Positions 34,501 to 46,200 of a DNA stretch of 64,000 nt are shown in pieces. A model generated the notes under the pieces. That model was given only the letters and a program-made list of their open reading frames with translations. It was not told where the DNA came from and made no database searches. The first letter of the stretch is position 1; each line of letters starts with the position of its first letter. The DNA comes from Pezicula radicicola (taxonomy: Eukaryota; Ascomycota; Leotiomycetes; Helotiales; Dermateaceae): positions 397,088 to 461,087 of the forward strand of contig PDUO01000042.1 of the NCBI GenBank assembly GCA_003008705.1. The letters are read 5' to 3'. Made by a program: the position numbers and the translations under genes.

Positions 34501-36551
34501 AGTAACTCAAAACAACTGCGTCTCAATTAGCATGAAGAGAAAAGGCGGCCCATCTGAGAGAAGAATCCATATAATACTTTTATCTTGCTGCTGCTAATCA
34601 CTGTTGCATAGACTAGATTTTTCCTGTGCGATCTTTGGTCCGGATGGAGGACTCGTCGCTAATGCCCCTCGTAAGCGAGCAATCCCTGATATTAAGAACA
34701 AGACTTACAATATGTCGCAGATGTCCCCGTTCATTTAGGAAGCATGCAATACGCAGTCAAATATCAGCACGAGAAGTACGGACCGACCCTAAAACCTGGC
34801 GACGTACTTCTCTCCAACCACCCCACAGCCGGAGGAACGCATCTTCCAGACATCACCGTCATAACCCCTGTATTCGACGCGGAAGCAAAGATAATTTTCT
34901 ATACAGCCTCACGTGGCCACCATCGAGATATCGGTGGTTACGAAGGTATCTCAGGTAATGCTAATGCTACAGAGATATGGCAGGAAGGAGCTGCTGTCTT
35001 ATCATTCAAGTTAATCTCCAATGGTCATTTTGACGAAGAGGGAATCACGAAGATTCTAGTTGAAGATCCGGGCAAGTATCCAAATTGTGTTGGAAGTAAC
35101 AGTATCAAGGATAACTTATCAGATCTCAAGGCTCAAGTTGCTGCCAATGCGAAGGGGGCAAATCTCATTCATGACTTATTTGCTGAATATGGAGGACCTG
35201 TTGTTCAAGTACATTCTCCATTCAAACCCTCTTGTCAACGAATCCCGCTAACTAAATAACGAAAGTTCTACATGCACCACATCCAAAGAAACGCCGAATT
35301 AGCAGTCCGTAACTACCTCCGCTCAATATACACCACGCTCCCAGCAGGAACAACCCTAAAAGCGACCGACCGCTTAGACAACGGCACAAGAATCCATCTA
35401 GAAATTCGAATCCGACCAGACGGAAGCGCCGACTTCGATTTCACCGGAACAGGAGCAGAATGTCTAGGGAACGGAAACGCACCAAAATCAGTCTGTCTAT
35501 CAGCAATAATCTACTGTTTACGCTGTCTAATAAACCACGACATACCATTAAACCAAGGTTGTCTCGCCTCAATCAACGTCATAAACCCATTCGGAAGTAT
35601 TCTAAATCCGTCTGAGAATGCAGCAGTTTATGCAGGGAATACACAAACAAGTCAACGGGTTTGTGATGTTATTCTCAAGGCTTTTCAAGCTTGTGCTGCT
35701 TCACAGGGTTGTATGAATAGTGTTGGGTTTTTTGGGGGTAGGGATGCTAAACCAGGAGAGGGATATAGTTTTGCTTATGGGGAGACGATTTGTGGTGGTG
35801 CTGGTGCTGGTCCTACTGTAAGCAACATATTTCTTTGTTCTCATGGTCTCGAAACACTGTCTCACGACTCCGGGAGCATGTCTCAAGGCTCTTACTCTTA
35901 CTCTTTGGGAAAAACATAGTACTAATTTGTTGAAGTGGGATGGTGCTTCGTAAGTTGTACTGATACTTCTTTACCTATCTATCTTCGAACCCTCACTGCC
36001 TAACAGTAAAATTAACATCCCCTCCCCATAGAGCAGTACATTGCCACATGACCAACACCCGAATCTCCGATATAGAAATCCTAGAAAAACGCTACCCTAT
36101 TCTAATCCGAGAATTCTCACTTCGACCCTCCTCAGGCGGAGCAGGTTTACATCCGGGTGGTCTAGGAGTAACCCGTATCATAGAATGTCGAGCTCCTCTT
36201 ACATTTTCTATGATTTCTGAGAGACGGGTTACGCAGCCGTATGGGCTTGCGGGTGGTGAAGATGGTGCTAGTGGGGAGAATTTGATTCGGAAGGTTGACG
36301 TTGATGTTGTTACGGGGGTTAGGAGGGAGAGATTGGTTAGTTTGGGACCGAGAGCTTTGGTTAAATTGGGGGTTGGTGAACAGTTTATTATTAAGAGTCC
36401 GGGTGGCGGGGGATGGGGGAGTGTTAAGGAGGTTGAGGATGAAGGTGTGGATTTGGATGTTGCTGGGAAGAAGGGGAAGGTTGGTGGGAAGCAATATCCT
36501 AGAGCTACAGGCTCAGTGCATGCTTATGCTTCTACGCAGGATACGAACTGA
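31584..36551 (+). CDS. 5-oxoprolinase (HyuA + HyuB fusion), 14 exons
   Basis: A 1,322-residue cytosolic ATP-dependent hydrolase that opens 5-oxo-L-proline to glutamate. My exon model keeps frame throughout: 31584-31628, 31696-31714, 31802-31988, 32040-32663, 32710-32818, 32865-33290, 33345-33435, 33490-34251, 34304-34376, 34612-34670, 34721-35208, 35266-35817, 35936-35949 and 36032-36551. HyuA half: [82 protein letters not shown] and FGGAGGQHACSIA. HyuB half: [45 protein letters not shown] and [10 protein letters not shown]. Length matches eukaryotic OPLAH/Oxp1 (about 1,290), so it is complete. Two exons are tiny (19 and 14 nt). Intron 34377-34611 is unusually long and carries a copy of the dispersed 18-bp repeat. 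Confidence 0.93.
34486..34515. repeat. Degenerate 18-bp repeat, copy B (intronic)
   Basis: Short copy, GCAACTTGAGTTGAG then TAACTCAAAAC, inside the 235-bp intron of the oxoprolinase gene. Confidence 0.4.
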
Positions 36552-36640
36552 TCGTGCATGTCTATTATGTAGTCTGAAGTTGATATAAAAAGAACATATC
36601 GGGCAAGAATAGAAACGGGGTATACACCAACAAACCACAA

Positions 36641-38032
36641 CTAATCCGTCTGACTCGATCCATCGTCCGTAACGCTCCATCTTCTTTCTCTTCCTCTACT
36701 ATCCCTCGAATCGACCTCACTAGGCGTCTCCTCCATCTTTCTATGCAGGAGTTCCTCTTCATCTTCTTGTTCTATTTCATCCTCCTCTTCTAACGGCGGT
36801 GGGTGGCCTTGAGTTATTGTGGTTGTCGATTGTGCATCATCAGCAAAGGCCAAGGCATCTCCTGTGCTGTGAAAAGTATTCGCCGAGTCGTCTGTGCTCT
36901 TGACCTTTTTCCTATCCATGGGAGGTGGTGAAAATGGCCTTACGCCTCTTGATCGATTTAGGATCCCACCTTCTGAGAAGATACTACCGGTATCATCCGT
37001 AGTACTTATAGCTCCAGCAAGACTTTGATACCGGTCAACATCGGCGCCGAGACTGTTACTTCTCGCATGACCGGATGTGAGTGCACTATTCCCGTCGCTG
37101 TCAGGTAGAATGCTCTTTTGAGGTAAGATACTGAAGATCTTGCTTCCAACTCCCTCATGATGGCCTGGATTTCCATCACTATCACTCGCAAATATATCCT
37201 TCCCTTTCTCCAACAAATCATCCAAGCCACCTCCACTCCAACCTTTCCTCGCCAATGCCTCAAAAATATCCACTTCAGCCCTGACCAATCCAGCAGAAGA
37301 ATCCACAATCTTCAAACTCATCTCTTGGGCTTCTCTCAGCAAACCCCTACTATGCGTGCCATGCAAAGTAGTAAGTCCATCCAACCTCGTCGTCAAATCC
37401 ACAAGATGTCCTCTGAACTTAGCAACATCTCTTTTCCGCTGTCGATGCAACTTCAATCCTTCTTTCTCCATCCTCCTAATCTCCTTGGACTGAATCTTGG
37501 CCTCCCTCTGATACGTAAGTTCCTCCTCTTCCATATGCCGCCTCCATTGATCTAGCTCGTGCAGCAACGGCACCTCGAAATTCCGGTATACACATTCGCT
37601 GAGAATTTGCTGATGATTTGCTACTAGTTGATGTACTCCACTGGCAGCTAATAAGCTATCTGCTGTACAGCTCCCCTTTGCCGTGAAGCTATTTGATAGA
37701 GAACCACCCGGCGGATGTAGGGCTTCGGATCGTGCTTCTTTTAATCGGGCGCAGTTTTCTAAAGCAGCGCCAAAGGCCGAAGCTGTATTTGAAAGTGCGG
37801 CAAGTGATAGTCGATATGCTTTTGCTGTACTGAGTAGTTCCGAGTATGCGGTTTGTGAGGCTTCAAGGTCGGATTTCGAGAGCACGGCGTGTGCTGAGCG
37901 TGGCGCTGGAGGAAGTGGCAAATTGTAAGTCCCACCTGTGAAGGCAGTTGAAGAGTAGGAATATGTTGGCGACGAGGGAACTGGAGGTAGTGCACTGGGT
38001 GTAGGTGATGGGGGTCGCGTTGAGGAGGCCAT
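36641..38032 (-). CDS. Ivy1-like phospholipid-binding protein
   Basis: A 463-residue soluble protein, single exon. The N-terminal ~60 residues are Pro/Ser-rich. A helical domain of about 230 residues follows (from KSDLEASQTAYSELLSTAKAYRLSL to EVDIFEALARKGWSGGGL), with a long coiled-coil around WRRHMEEEELTYQREAKIQSKEIRRMEKEGLKLHRQRKRDVAK, partly quoted here as motif evidence in pieces: WRRHMEEEELTYQ, EIRRMEKEGLKLH. The tail is acidic and Ser-rich. Length and architecture fit fungal Ivy1 homologues, which are BAR-like proteins binding phospholipid, Ypt7 and Vps33 at the vacuole. The assignment rests on overall pattern, not on a unique motif. Confidence 0.6.
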   Translation of the reverse strand: MASSTRPPSPTPSALPPVPSSPTYSYSSTAFTGGTYNLPLPPAPRSAHAVLSKSDLEASQTAYSELLSTAKAYRLSLAALSNTASAFGAALENCARLKEARSEALHPPGGSLSNSFTAKGSCTADSLLAASGVHQLVANHQQILSECVYRNFEVPLLHELDQWRRHMEEEELTYQREAKIQSKEIRRMEKEGLKLHRQRKRDVAKFRGHLVDLTTRLDGLTTLHGTHSRGLLREAQEMSLKIVDSSAGLVRAEVDIFEALARKGWSGGGLDDLLEKGKDIFASDSDGNPGHHEGVGSKIFSILPQKSILPDSDGNSALTSGHARSNSLGADVDRYQSLAGAISTTDDTGSIFSEGGILNRSRGVRPFSPPPMDRKKVKSTDDSANTFHSTGDALAFADDAQSTTTITQGHPPPLEEEDEIEQEDEEELLHRKMEETPSEVDSRDSRGRERRWSVTDDGSSQTD

Positions 38033-38617
38033 GCTGCGGTGCTGATCGTTTGTTTATCGAAGGCAGATAGACGGTTACGTGCACTTTGGACGATACACAA
38101 GATAGGATAGGATGACAGAAACTCGTACAGGATGTACAAAATACTACTACTACTACAAGCAGCAAGCAAGCAGCTTGAAATACTAGGAAGGAAACGTGTA
38201 TGCTAATAAGCCCGGGACAAATATTGAGCGGATGACGCGCTTGATGGGAATTTTGGGGACGGATTTGTTTGTCTCCTGACTGCGACTTTTGATTCACTTA
38301 CGGACATGGGGGAGATAAGAAAATGGCGAAATCAACAATGGAATCCCTGCCAAGAAGGTGTGCCCCTCGGTTCCTCTAAACAACGACACTACTGTACAAC
38401 ACCTGCTGCAACACTTCCTTCTCGACTCTTCTCAAGCTGTTCAAGCACCCCAATTTCAAATTTACACAAGCCTGTCACCCTGCCCAAACCATCAGAGTCT
38501 ATCAATCGCATCGCGCACCGTTTCCAATCTCCCAATATCTACAATCGCATCTTCAGCAAAGGCTAGGTATCCAAGTACCCATCCTAAATCTTCAACAGTC
38601 AGATTCGATTGCCCACC
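38033..38617. promoter_or_regulatory. Divergent promoter region, Ivy1-like / thioesterase
   Basis: 585 bp between opposite starts. Pyrimidine-rich, no gene supported. Confidence 0.45.
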
Positions 38618-39478
38618 ATGCCTCCAACAGCCCTCACCATCCCAGCCGTAACAAAGCACACGGCAACAGTAATAATGGCGCATGGACTGGGAGACAGTGG
38701 CGCAGGATGGGTTTCTCTGGCCGAAAACTGGCGTCGCCGCGAGAAGTTCCCAGAAGTGAAATTCATATTTCCCAATGCGCCGACGATTCCAATTACGGTC
38801 AACTTTGGCATGTCGATGCCGGGTTGGTATGATATTGTAAGACCTTCACATGTCGTTCGTTGTCCAGTTTTTTATTTTAGAGCTTTGATGCATTGCGCAA
38901 ATGAGAGAGGATTTTGGCTGATAGTTTGGTATTCAGACTAGCTTTGGAGATTTACAGGCAGGACAAGATGAAGTTGGGATCTTGAGAAGTAGGGAATACT
39001 TTCACAGCTTGATCAAGAGCGAAATCGATAACGGAATTCCTTCGAATCGGATTGTCATTGGTGGTTTTTCACAGGGTGGTGCTATGTCGATATTCTCTGG
39101 TATTACAGCACCGCAGAAATTGGGCGGAATCTTTGGATTGAGTTGTTATTTGTTGCTACATAGCAAGTTGAAGGAGTTTGTTCCAAAGGATAATCCAAAC
39201 AAGGAGACGCCGATCTTTATGGGACATGGAGATAGTGATCCGTTGGTTAGACCTGAGTGGGGTAGAATGACGAATGAGATCTTGAAGAGTGAGGGCTGGA
39301 ATGTTAATTTGAAGTTTTATCCGTAAGTACCTACTCACATCGAAACTGGCATTTTGTGAGGGTATGAACTAATAATAATAGTGGTCTACAACATTCAGCA
39401 GATCCCCAGGAGATTGACGACGTTGAGACTTATTTGAAGGAGAGATTAGCACCTACGGGAGATAAGCAAGCACTTTGA
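38618..39478 (+). CDS. Acyl-protein thioesterase 1
   Basis: A cytosolic alpha/beta hydrolase of about 235 residues that removes palmitoyl groups from proteins. Three exons: 38618-38836, 38937 to ~39322, and a last exon from ~39382 that restores GLQHSADPQE and stops at 39478. All catalytic elements are visible: the oxyanion region VIMAHGLGDSGAGW, nucleophile Ser in IGGFSQGGAMS, Asp in GHGDSDPLVRPEWG and His in PGLQHSA. The region PNAPTIPITVNFGMSMPGWYDI is classic for APT1/Apt1 orthologues. The first frame opens at a TTG, so the ATG at 38618 (MPPTALTIP) is the start. Housekeeping gene, no oddity. Confidence 0.95.
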
Positions 39479-40069
39479 CTCGATGGATATAATGCCTTAT
39501 GGCTTCTTTTGGGTCTTAGTTTCATGGTATTGGTATATTGGAAAATGAAAACGGGTCATTCTAGAGCTGCTCCAGACAGAAGGAATCGAAAACCCAGAGG
39601 AGTAATTTGAGATATCATAAATCAGAGAAATAGAAATGCTACTGTATGTAGTATGTATGTCCCGCCAGCGTTGACACTCGTGTTGCCAAGTAGCCGGAGG
39701 TCGAGACCATACATCTGTACAGAGCTCGAAATGACTTACAGAGCCTTTTAATGTAACTCTCCAGCTTTGAATGGCTCACTCGACTCTACTTTTCACAGCA
39801 AACTCAAAGTCGCAGAGTACATGTACAACTCAAATCAAAACATGACCCCTCAACAACCCGTAACGACGAGTTGAGTGAGTCAGATCAAACTCGCATTGGA
39901 GGGTAACAGTATAAGTGAGATCAACGATATACATATTGGATCTATGGCAATATTAAATACATCCGAGCCACTGACTTCAATCAAAACATATCATACTTTT
40001 CTATGACAACCCAACGCCTTGCTAATCAACCGACCAAACCAAGTTTCCCAGGGTATATGTATCCTTGCT
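39479..40069. other. Convergent intergenic region
   Basis: 590 bp between the 3' ends of the thioesterase and the nucleoporin-like gene. No gene seen. Confidence 0.5.
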
Positions 40070-41305
40070 TTACTCATCCTTGTCATTCCCCGCAATATCA
40101 AATAGCCCAAAACAAGAGTCAATATACCAGACGAGTTTCCAGTAGAAGCTAGCCTTCTCCCAATCGAACTCCCCCTGCTCGTTCTTTGGAAGCTGAAAGC
40201 CTATAATGTCGCTGCTGATGTACTTGAGTGGGCCCCAACCAAGTATACTCTGGGACCATGATTTTGAGGGCAGAAGTGCTTGTTCAGCCGGTAGCAGTTG
40301 GATTCGTCTTGCGGTAGGGATCTTGCGACAGTATGCTGATGGTTGATCCTCTTCTTGGCGCTCTGTCCCCGTGACTGTAGCAGAGGAAGCAGTTGCTGTT
40401 GAAAGAGTGGCACTATCCAGGGTGTGGGACGATGTGTTAGAGCCAGGCGGAGAAAAAGAGCTGTCCCCACGTCCTACTTGGGTCATAGCCGGAGTAGTGA
40501 AAGATCTTGGGTGCGGCGTAGAGGTTCTTCGATTGTGTGAGCTTGAGGGTGCATTTCTCGATGACGCTCCAATCCCAGGAAACCTCTCTCCTCTTGGTGT
40601 TCGTTCTCCAGCATTTGCTGGTATTGCCTCGTCCGACAGAGGTGGAAGTCCTCGATATAGCTCAGCAAACACTAAATGTCCAAGGATTGTTTGCGGGGAG
40701 GCAAAAACGGCGGCCTCCGCTGCTTCTGCAGATTCGAATGTAATCTTAATCCAATGTTCACCACCAGCATATTTCATAGCTTTGGCTCTCTCATCGGGAG
40801 TCATCGGGCGCGTTCGCAGCAACGCAGGGTCTCGAAGATCAGCCTTATATCGTCTCTGTTCCAAAGGCGGGTCCCGTGGGTAGTCTTCACAGATTCGTCC
40901 GGCGATCTGTTCATACTGCTTGAGAGCTGCGTATTGATGGGTGGACTTGAATCCTCGCAACAAAACTTCTGTGGGCTCTTTATGAACATATCGCGACGAA
41001 GGACCAGCATTACCGTCGGTGGGCGTCAACGCAGTGGAGAGGTTTGGTTGTGATATTGAGGCTGACAGGGATGTCGATTTGCGTTGGGAAGATTCGGACT
41101 GAGCTGCTGCTCTTTGTGAAAGGAAGGAGGTGAAAACTGAGTCCGCTGCTGCCAGCGTTGGGTCTTCGCGCCTTACGGCAGCTGGTGTTCCGGTCCTCGA
41201 CCTCGAGCGGCGTGTTGATTTCCCAAAGGACCCTGTTTCCGGCACTGTTCGTCGCGCCCTTGGATTGCTATCACTAATTTCATCGTCAGAAGGTGGAGAA
41301 GACAT
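40070..41305 (-). CDS. Nup53/Nup35-like nucleoporin
   Basis: A 411-residue protein, single exon. The N-terminal ~110 residues are disordered and Ser/Arg-rich. A central RRM-like (MPPN) domain runs from EVLLRGFKSTHQYAALKQYEQ to GHLVFAELYRGLPP and includes HWIKITFESAEAAEAAVFAS, the RNP-like strand. A Ser/Thr-rich linker follows. The C terminus SFYWKLVWYIDSCFGLFDI is amphipathic, like the membrane-binding tail of Nup53-type proteins. Family knowledge places these in the inner ring of the nuclear pore. I assign it on domain order; an unrelated fungal RRM protein is the alternative. Confidence 0.65.
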   Translation of the reverse strand: MSSPPSDDEISDSNPRARRTVPETGSFGKSTRRSRSRTGTPAAVRREDPTLAAADSVFTSFLSQRAAAQSESSQRKSTSLSASISQPNLSTALTPTDGNAGPSSRYVHKEPTEVLLRGFKSTHQYAALKQYEQIAGRICEDYPRDPPLEQRRYKADLRDPALLRTRPMTPDERAKAMKYAGGEHWIKITFESAEAAEAAVFASPQTILGHLVFAELYRGLPPLSDEAIPANAGERTPRGERFPGIGASSRNAPSSSHNRRTSTPHPRSFTTPAMTQVGRGDSSFSPPGSNTSSHTLDSATLSTATASSATVTGTERQEEDQPSAYCRKIPTARRIQLLPAEQALLPSKSWSQSILGWGPLKYISSDIIGFQLPKNEQGEFDWEKASFYWKLVWYIDSCFGLFDIAGNDKDE

Positions 41306-41752
41306 TGCGCGACGATTGAAGCTTACCCAGGGAATACCATGGCATAGGGTCTTTGTACTCCATCTTCTCCCACGTACAACTCCTCATCTGGAACATTGTG
41401 GAGGATTAGTGGTGGCATTTCGAGCTACGGCGCGGCTAATTGTGCTGGAAAGACTGAGAAGGTGCGCAGAACTGGGAGAAGTGTTTAGATATGGAGTTTT
41501 GAAAATGTTCTAGTACTACAAAAGGTACCAACAAACAAATCGCGATTTCGATGATTTTGGCGGGCGATCTCTCAGGCAACGGGGAAGGGACCCCTGTCGC
41601 TACGGAGCGGAGAAACCTACCGAAGCTCGCTCCAACTTTTTGGGGAGCTTCGACGTCACATTGCTTAAGAGAAAGCTAAGCGTCAATTCCATTGACCAAC
41701 TTCAAAGCTATCTACTCTCAAGTCAAACTTCAAGAAGCTTCGGAATTCCAAG
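41306..41752. promoter_or_regulatory. Divergent promoter region, nucleoporin-like / FMP46-like
   Basis: 447 bp between opposite starts. No gene supported. Confidence 0.45.
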
Positions 41753-42314
41753 ATGTTTCGTTTTGTGAGCTTCCATTCCCTTTAAACCCCCCATTGCCAA
41801 CAACATTGTGAATACAAAGACTAATCGCTTCTCTGCATAGCACAAAGCTCTCGATGTTATTACCCTCTTCCACAAGCCAGCGTCGGCATCTTCATTGAGA
41901 GTCCATTCCCTCTTGAAGCAAGCATCTGCCAACGCAGCTGAATACGCCACCGAAGATCAAGCTAGCGACCACTCTGCTCAAACTCACCCTCAGCGAGCTG
42001 AATTCGAGCTTGATATTACCGAAGAGCCCCCAACCCCAGACCAGCTCAACAGCATTCTAGAATACATCAAGCCTTTACCAGCCAGTGCCATCATAAAGGG
42101 TGCTAAGGATGATGCCGATGCCATGAAGAAGCTTAAGGAGAGTGGCGAAAACTTCCAGCGACCTCTTGTAAGTTCTTCCCTCCAGCCTACCATGTCAAAG
42201 AGCATATGGCTTACAAATGTACAGACTGTGGACTGGGAGAATGGAAAGGCTGTAGCTGGAGATAATGAGTCGGAGATTTTAAAGATGGTGCAAGCTCTAT
42301 CGGCTGCCAAATAA
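41753..42314 (+). CDS. FMP46/DUF1687-like mitochondrial thioredoxin-fold protein
   Basis: A 142-residue protein from exons 41753-41764, 41841-42167 and 42225-42314; the first exon is only 12 nt (MFRF). The assembled N terminus MFRFHKALDVITLFHKPAS has the basic/hydrophobic character of a mitochondrial presequence and matches the fungal Fmp46 family start. It continues through SLLKQASANA, an acidic linker and FELDITEEPPTPDQLNSIL. The C-terminal TVDWENGKAVAGDNESEIL closes the thioredoxin-like fold. The family is annotated as putative redox proteins of mitochondria; the redox activity is not proven. The tiny first exon is supported by GTGAGC and CATAG splice signals. Confidence 0.85.
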
Positions 42315-43237
42315 ATGTCACTTTGTTCTTATGTACAATAGCATCAAGGATGCAATGACCATGGATCTCCGCTCCTCAGAATTACATTAATGAATTGGTG
42401 GAGTAAGCCTAATTGTCTCCAAGTATTGAACAATGCGCATCTTCTTCTGTGAGGATCTCTTTCAGGATTTAAGGCCTGTAGGTGCTATCCTTAGCGCATC
42501 GGGCATCTTAAGAAGTTGCCTGGTTCAGAGTTGTCCTATCAATATTATGTATGTTATCACCTTCTATTCGGAATGCTAAGGCGGTTTCTGGAACTTTGGA
42601 AGCTGTAAAAAGAGACAATCAAAGAAAAGTCCTTTGACCTACCTGAAGACTTAGTAATTGAATCATGAAACTGGTTTGAGTAAACTGTTTGAGTTAGGTG
42701 AATTGGTGTGAGTTACTGAACTACTTGAGTAGATAGTTTAGGTCATTAAACTGATGGAAGTGATGTGATTAAGAGGCATCGTCTCTGTTGTTGGTCGGTA
42801 TTTCAGGACCTATGGTAGGACCTGAAATGATTTAAAGACGTATGGTCACTGGTTTCATTCAAATGTCTTGCTATCGGTGGCTTTATCCTTCAACAGAAAT
42901 TGCACCCCTAATTTACACCGCCTCCTATTTTGTTTCCGGGCGTTGTCTTCATCGCGGGTGAATTTCTGTTGCGCTCGCCTTCGCGACTTCCAGATTAGCG
43001 ACAGCAACCCCAATTCTGCTTTGAAGTACAACACCACCTTCTCGCATTACTCAAATTCCGATCTATCAACACGCCAATACAAACTTGCTGCAGATACCAA
43101 CCCCAGCTCCACTGTTGCTTGAGCTTCTAAACTTCTGTACGTATGTATCTACACTGATCTTCCTTTCTGATCTGGAGACTGAACTGACCAAGGTCCAAGG
43201 TTTTGTATCTCCTCTTAAGATCCGGACCATTTCAGTC
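42315..43237. other. Intergenic region with repeat
   Basis: 920 bp containing repeat copy C and the leader of the RRM gene. The reading frame of that gene is open from 43085, but I place its start at 43238. No other gene seen. Confidence 0.5.
42668..42750. repeat. Degenerate 18-bp tandem repeat, copy C
   Basis: Units such as AAACTGGTTTGAG, TAAACTGTTTGAGTTAGG, TGAATTGGTGTGAG and TTACTGAACTACTTGAG follow one another. Confidence 0.55.
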
Positions 43238-46200
43238 ATGACTACTTCAATCGTCTTCAACTCTCCAAACCTTCTTGGTGGCCATGCAAGCTTTCCGCGA
43301 AGTTGGTTCACCAACAAAGAAAGATACCCAGCATTGTTTTCTACCCTCGACGGCAAGAGATCCAAGCGAGCCATCGACATTCATGCGCCTTCTCCCCCAA
43401 TCGCACGATCAGATCCTCGCGGGGATGCCTTCAAGAAGGCCGATGCCCTGCGCAAACAGTTTCCAGATTTGATCATGAGTGTGAAGTCACCAGATGGTTG
43501 GCAAGATCTTAAGCACTGGTTCGATGCTGAGGACATTTGGATGGAAGGTGCCGCTTTCTTAAGATTTGTGCTCATAGACATCCACACACAAAATGAGCTT
43601 TTGGTGCGACAACAACAACAGGAGGAGTACTCCAAGCAAGAAAAGGACAAGCAGGCATTGCGCGAGCGTGCAGAGGCTGCCAAGACGACCCTTCATCACT
43701 GGGCTTCTACTTGGGTTATGGATCATGAACATATTGCGGCTACAGCTCCAATTGTACAACCTCTCACTGACTTCTTCACGAAAGATGAGATCGACCGTTA
43801 CTGGGGACTCACACCGCAAGAGCGAACTCTATTGGACCAATTATTGCTGGGCGAGCGCCAGATTGTAAAGGCGAAGTGGACAGACCAGGGAAGACTACAA
43901 CACTTGCCACCAAAACAGACTCCGCAAGTCTCCGCCCCATCCAATTTAGGCTGCCTGCCTTCTGGTATGTTTTTTGCCTTTGAAAAATCTTCAATATGCT
44001 GACAATTATTACTAGCTGTATTCATGAGTCCCCCACAACTCAGCCAGTATCATACTTCCCAGCAACCACAACCCGTGTACCATCACACTCCGCAGCACTT
44101 CGGCTATCGGCCTGATGCCGGAGTTCCACAACAATGTCCTGGAGTAGGCCCTCAAATCCCTATTGCTAGAACGCAAGGAAATATCCATGGCAGCAATGGT
44201 GATTCGCGCTGGACCGATAGATCACGAGGCTATTCTTACAGTGATAGTCCAAGTGAAGGACAGCAACCACCAAGAGCTTGGAGTCGCAATGACCATCACG
44301 CCGATTATGCCCAACATAATCGCCAATTTAATCAGCGTAGGCTTAGCAATATTTCTCGCCCAGGACCAGGTCCAATTCAGCAACAATTCTCCCTTGAACG
44401 CCGCACAACGCAGGAACCCCTTACGCCAGTTTATGTACTCAAGTCGCGAGCTGATGTGGTCTCGCCAATCTTAGCACAGCAAAGTTATCAAGTTGACACA
44501 CAGAAGCCAAATCATGTTATATCTAGTTCAAGCACGCCTTCAAATCGGGGATTTTCCAATGACGCAAGACTTTATAATGGCGTTGTATCTAGTTCGAGCA
44601 CGCCTCCAAATCGGGGCTTTCCCAATGATGCAAGACTTTATAACAGCACACCAAACCGCTCCGATCATAATCAAAACGACCAACAAAAGATTGAAACATC
44701 CACTCCTCCCGGCGGTATTTTTGAAGAGGTTGTTGACGAACCTTTAGGCAGCACCACTTATTACATGCCCCAAGAAAGTATCAGCTGCAGTCGAGATAAT
44801 GGCCGAACACTTTGGTTAGGGAGTATCGAGTCAACGACAGGTACGCGTTTCTTGAGAAACTTATTCTCAAGAATTGCAACTGTTGAATATATAAAGCGAC
44901 TTGACCACAAGCGGTATGCCTTTGTGCAGTAAGTAGACCTAATTTATTGTAATCATTGTTTTTTCGGTCACCCACTTCTTTTATCTATTCTGTTATTTTG
45001 AGTACCAGTTTCTTTGAGTCACTCAATTGTTTTGAAGCACTGAGTCTCTATCTGTCCTAGCCTTCTAGATCCCCCAGTTTCTCTGAATGGTCCCAAGGCA
45101 ATAGCTAACTACTGATGGATAGGTTCGCTGAAGAAGATGCGATACAGCGGGTTATGTCTCGATTCAATGAGTTTCCGCTGCCGGATAGCAACCATCTCAA
45201 ACTAGGATATGCAAAGTCCAGCGAAGGATCGAGTCGATCTCGAGGCTATAGCCGTACCAGTCAAAACAGCTACCCAACTGGCACATGTCGTAATTTCAAT
45301 GAGAATAATCAGTTTTACAGTCGATCGGAACACTCGAGAAAGAGTTCTTTGTCACAATCCACCTCACATGTTCAACAGGCCCGAAAGGTCCAAACCACGT
45401 CAGCTTCTTCCAAACAAAAGGAAAACATACCATTGAATCAAATGTATGAGGTAATCTTCCCTGTGGTAAAACCTGTCTAATGTTTTCTTCCAGGTCAAAG
45501 GTTAATAGCGTCTCACCAAGCCCAAAGAAGGAGCGCTCGAATAAGTCTAGGGGCGATGGACAAACAACGGTTCAAGCTGCAAATCATTGTAAGGCTTCTA
45601 GCAAGCCATCTATATCCTCAAACTCTTCAACAGACCAAAACAAGGATACTATCGATGGTAAACAGAAATTTACCAAGAACAAGACTTTGAAGAAGGGGAA
45701 GGGGAAGGGGAAGGGGAAGGGCGGTGGTAAAGTACAGGGGGAACCTACAAATATGTCAACTTTAAGCGAGCCTGCCGAGCCTACCGAGCCTGCACCTGCT
45801 GTCGAACAACCAACTCCGAACGGGCCTCCTCGACTTGCAATTGTTCCCGAGCAACCAGCTTCAAAGGAGCCTCCCAAACTTGTAAATGTTGATGAGCAAC
45901 CAGCTTCCACAGAACCTTCCAAGGTTGCAAATCTTGTCGAGCGACCAACTTCGAACGACCATCCGAGGCTTGCACCCATTACCGAGCAACCAGCCCAGCA
46001 AATGGTGCAAAAACAACAAGCAATATTCCACCAACAAATGCTGCAACCTGCAAGTGTGACTGCGCAACAACTTGCCATGTACCAACAAATGGAGCGACAA
46101 CACCAACATCGGCAGCAAGGTAGCCTGATGAACCTACCACAGGTTTCCCAGCAAATGGCCCGCCAGCCCAACATGTTGCCTCAGACTGGAAAAGGGTCTC

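Noticed and set aside
40371..40883. 170-codon plus-strand frame
   Set aside because: Antisense shadow of the nucleoporin-like gene.
45584..46174. 196-codon minus-strand frame rich in Cys/Gly/Ser
   Set aside because: It is the antisense of the Pro/Glu/Gln-rich repeats of the RRM gene, with no start context or motif of its own.
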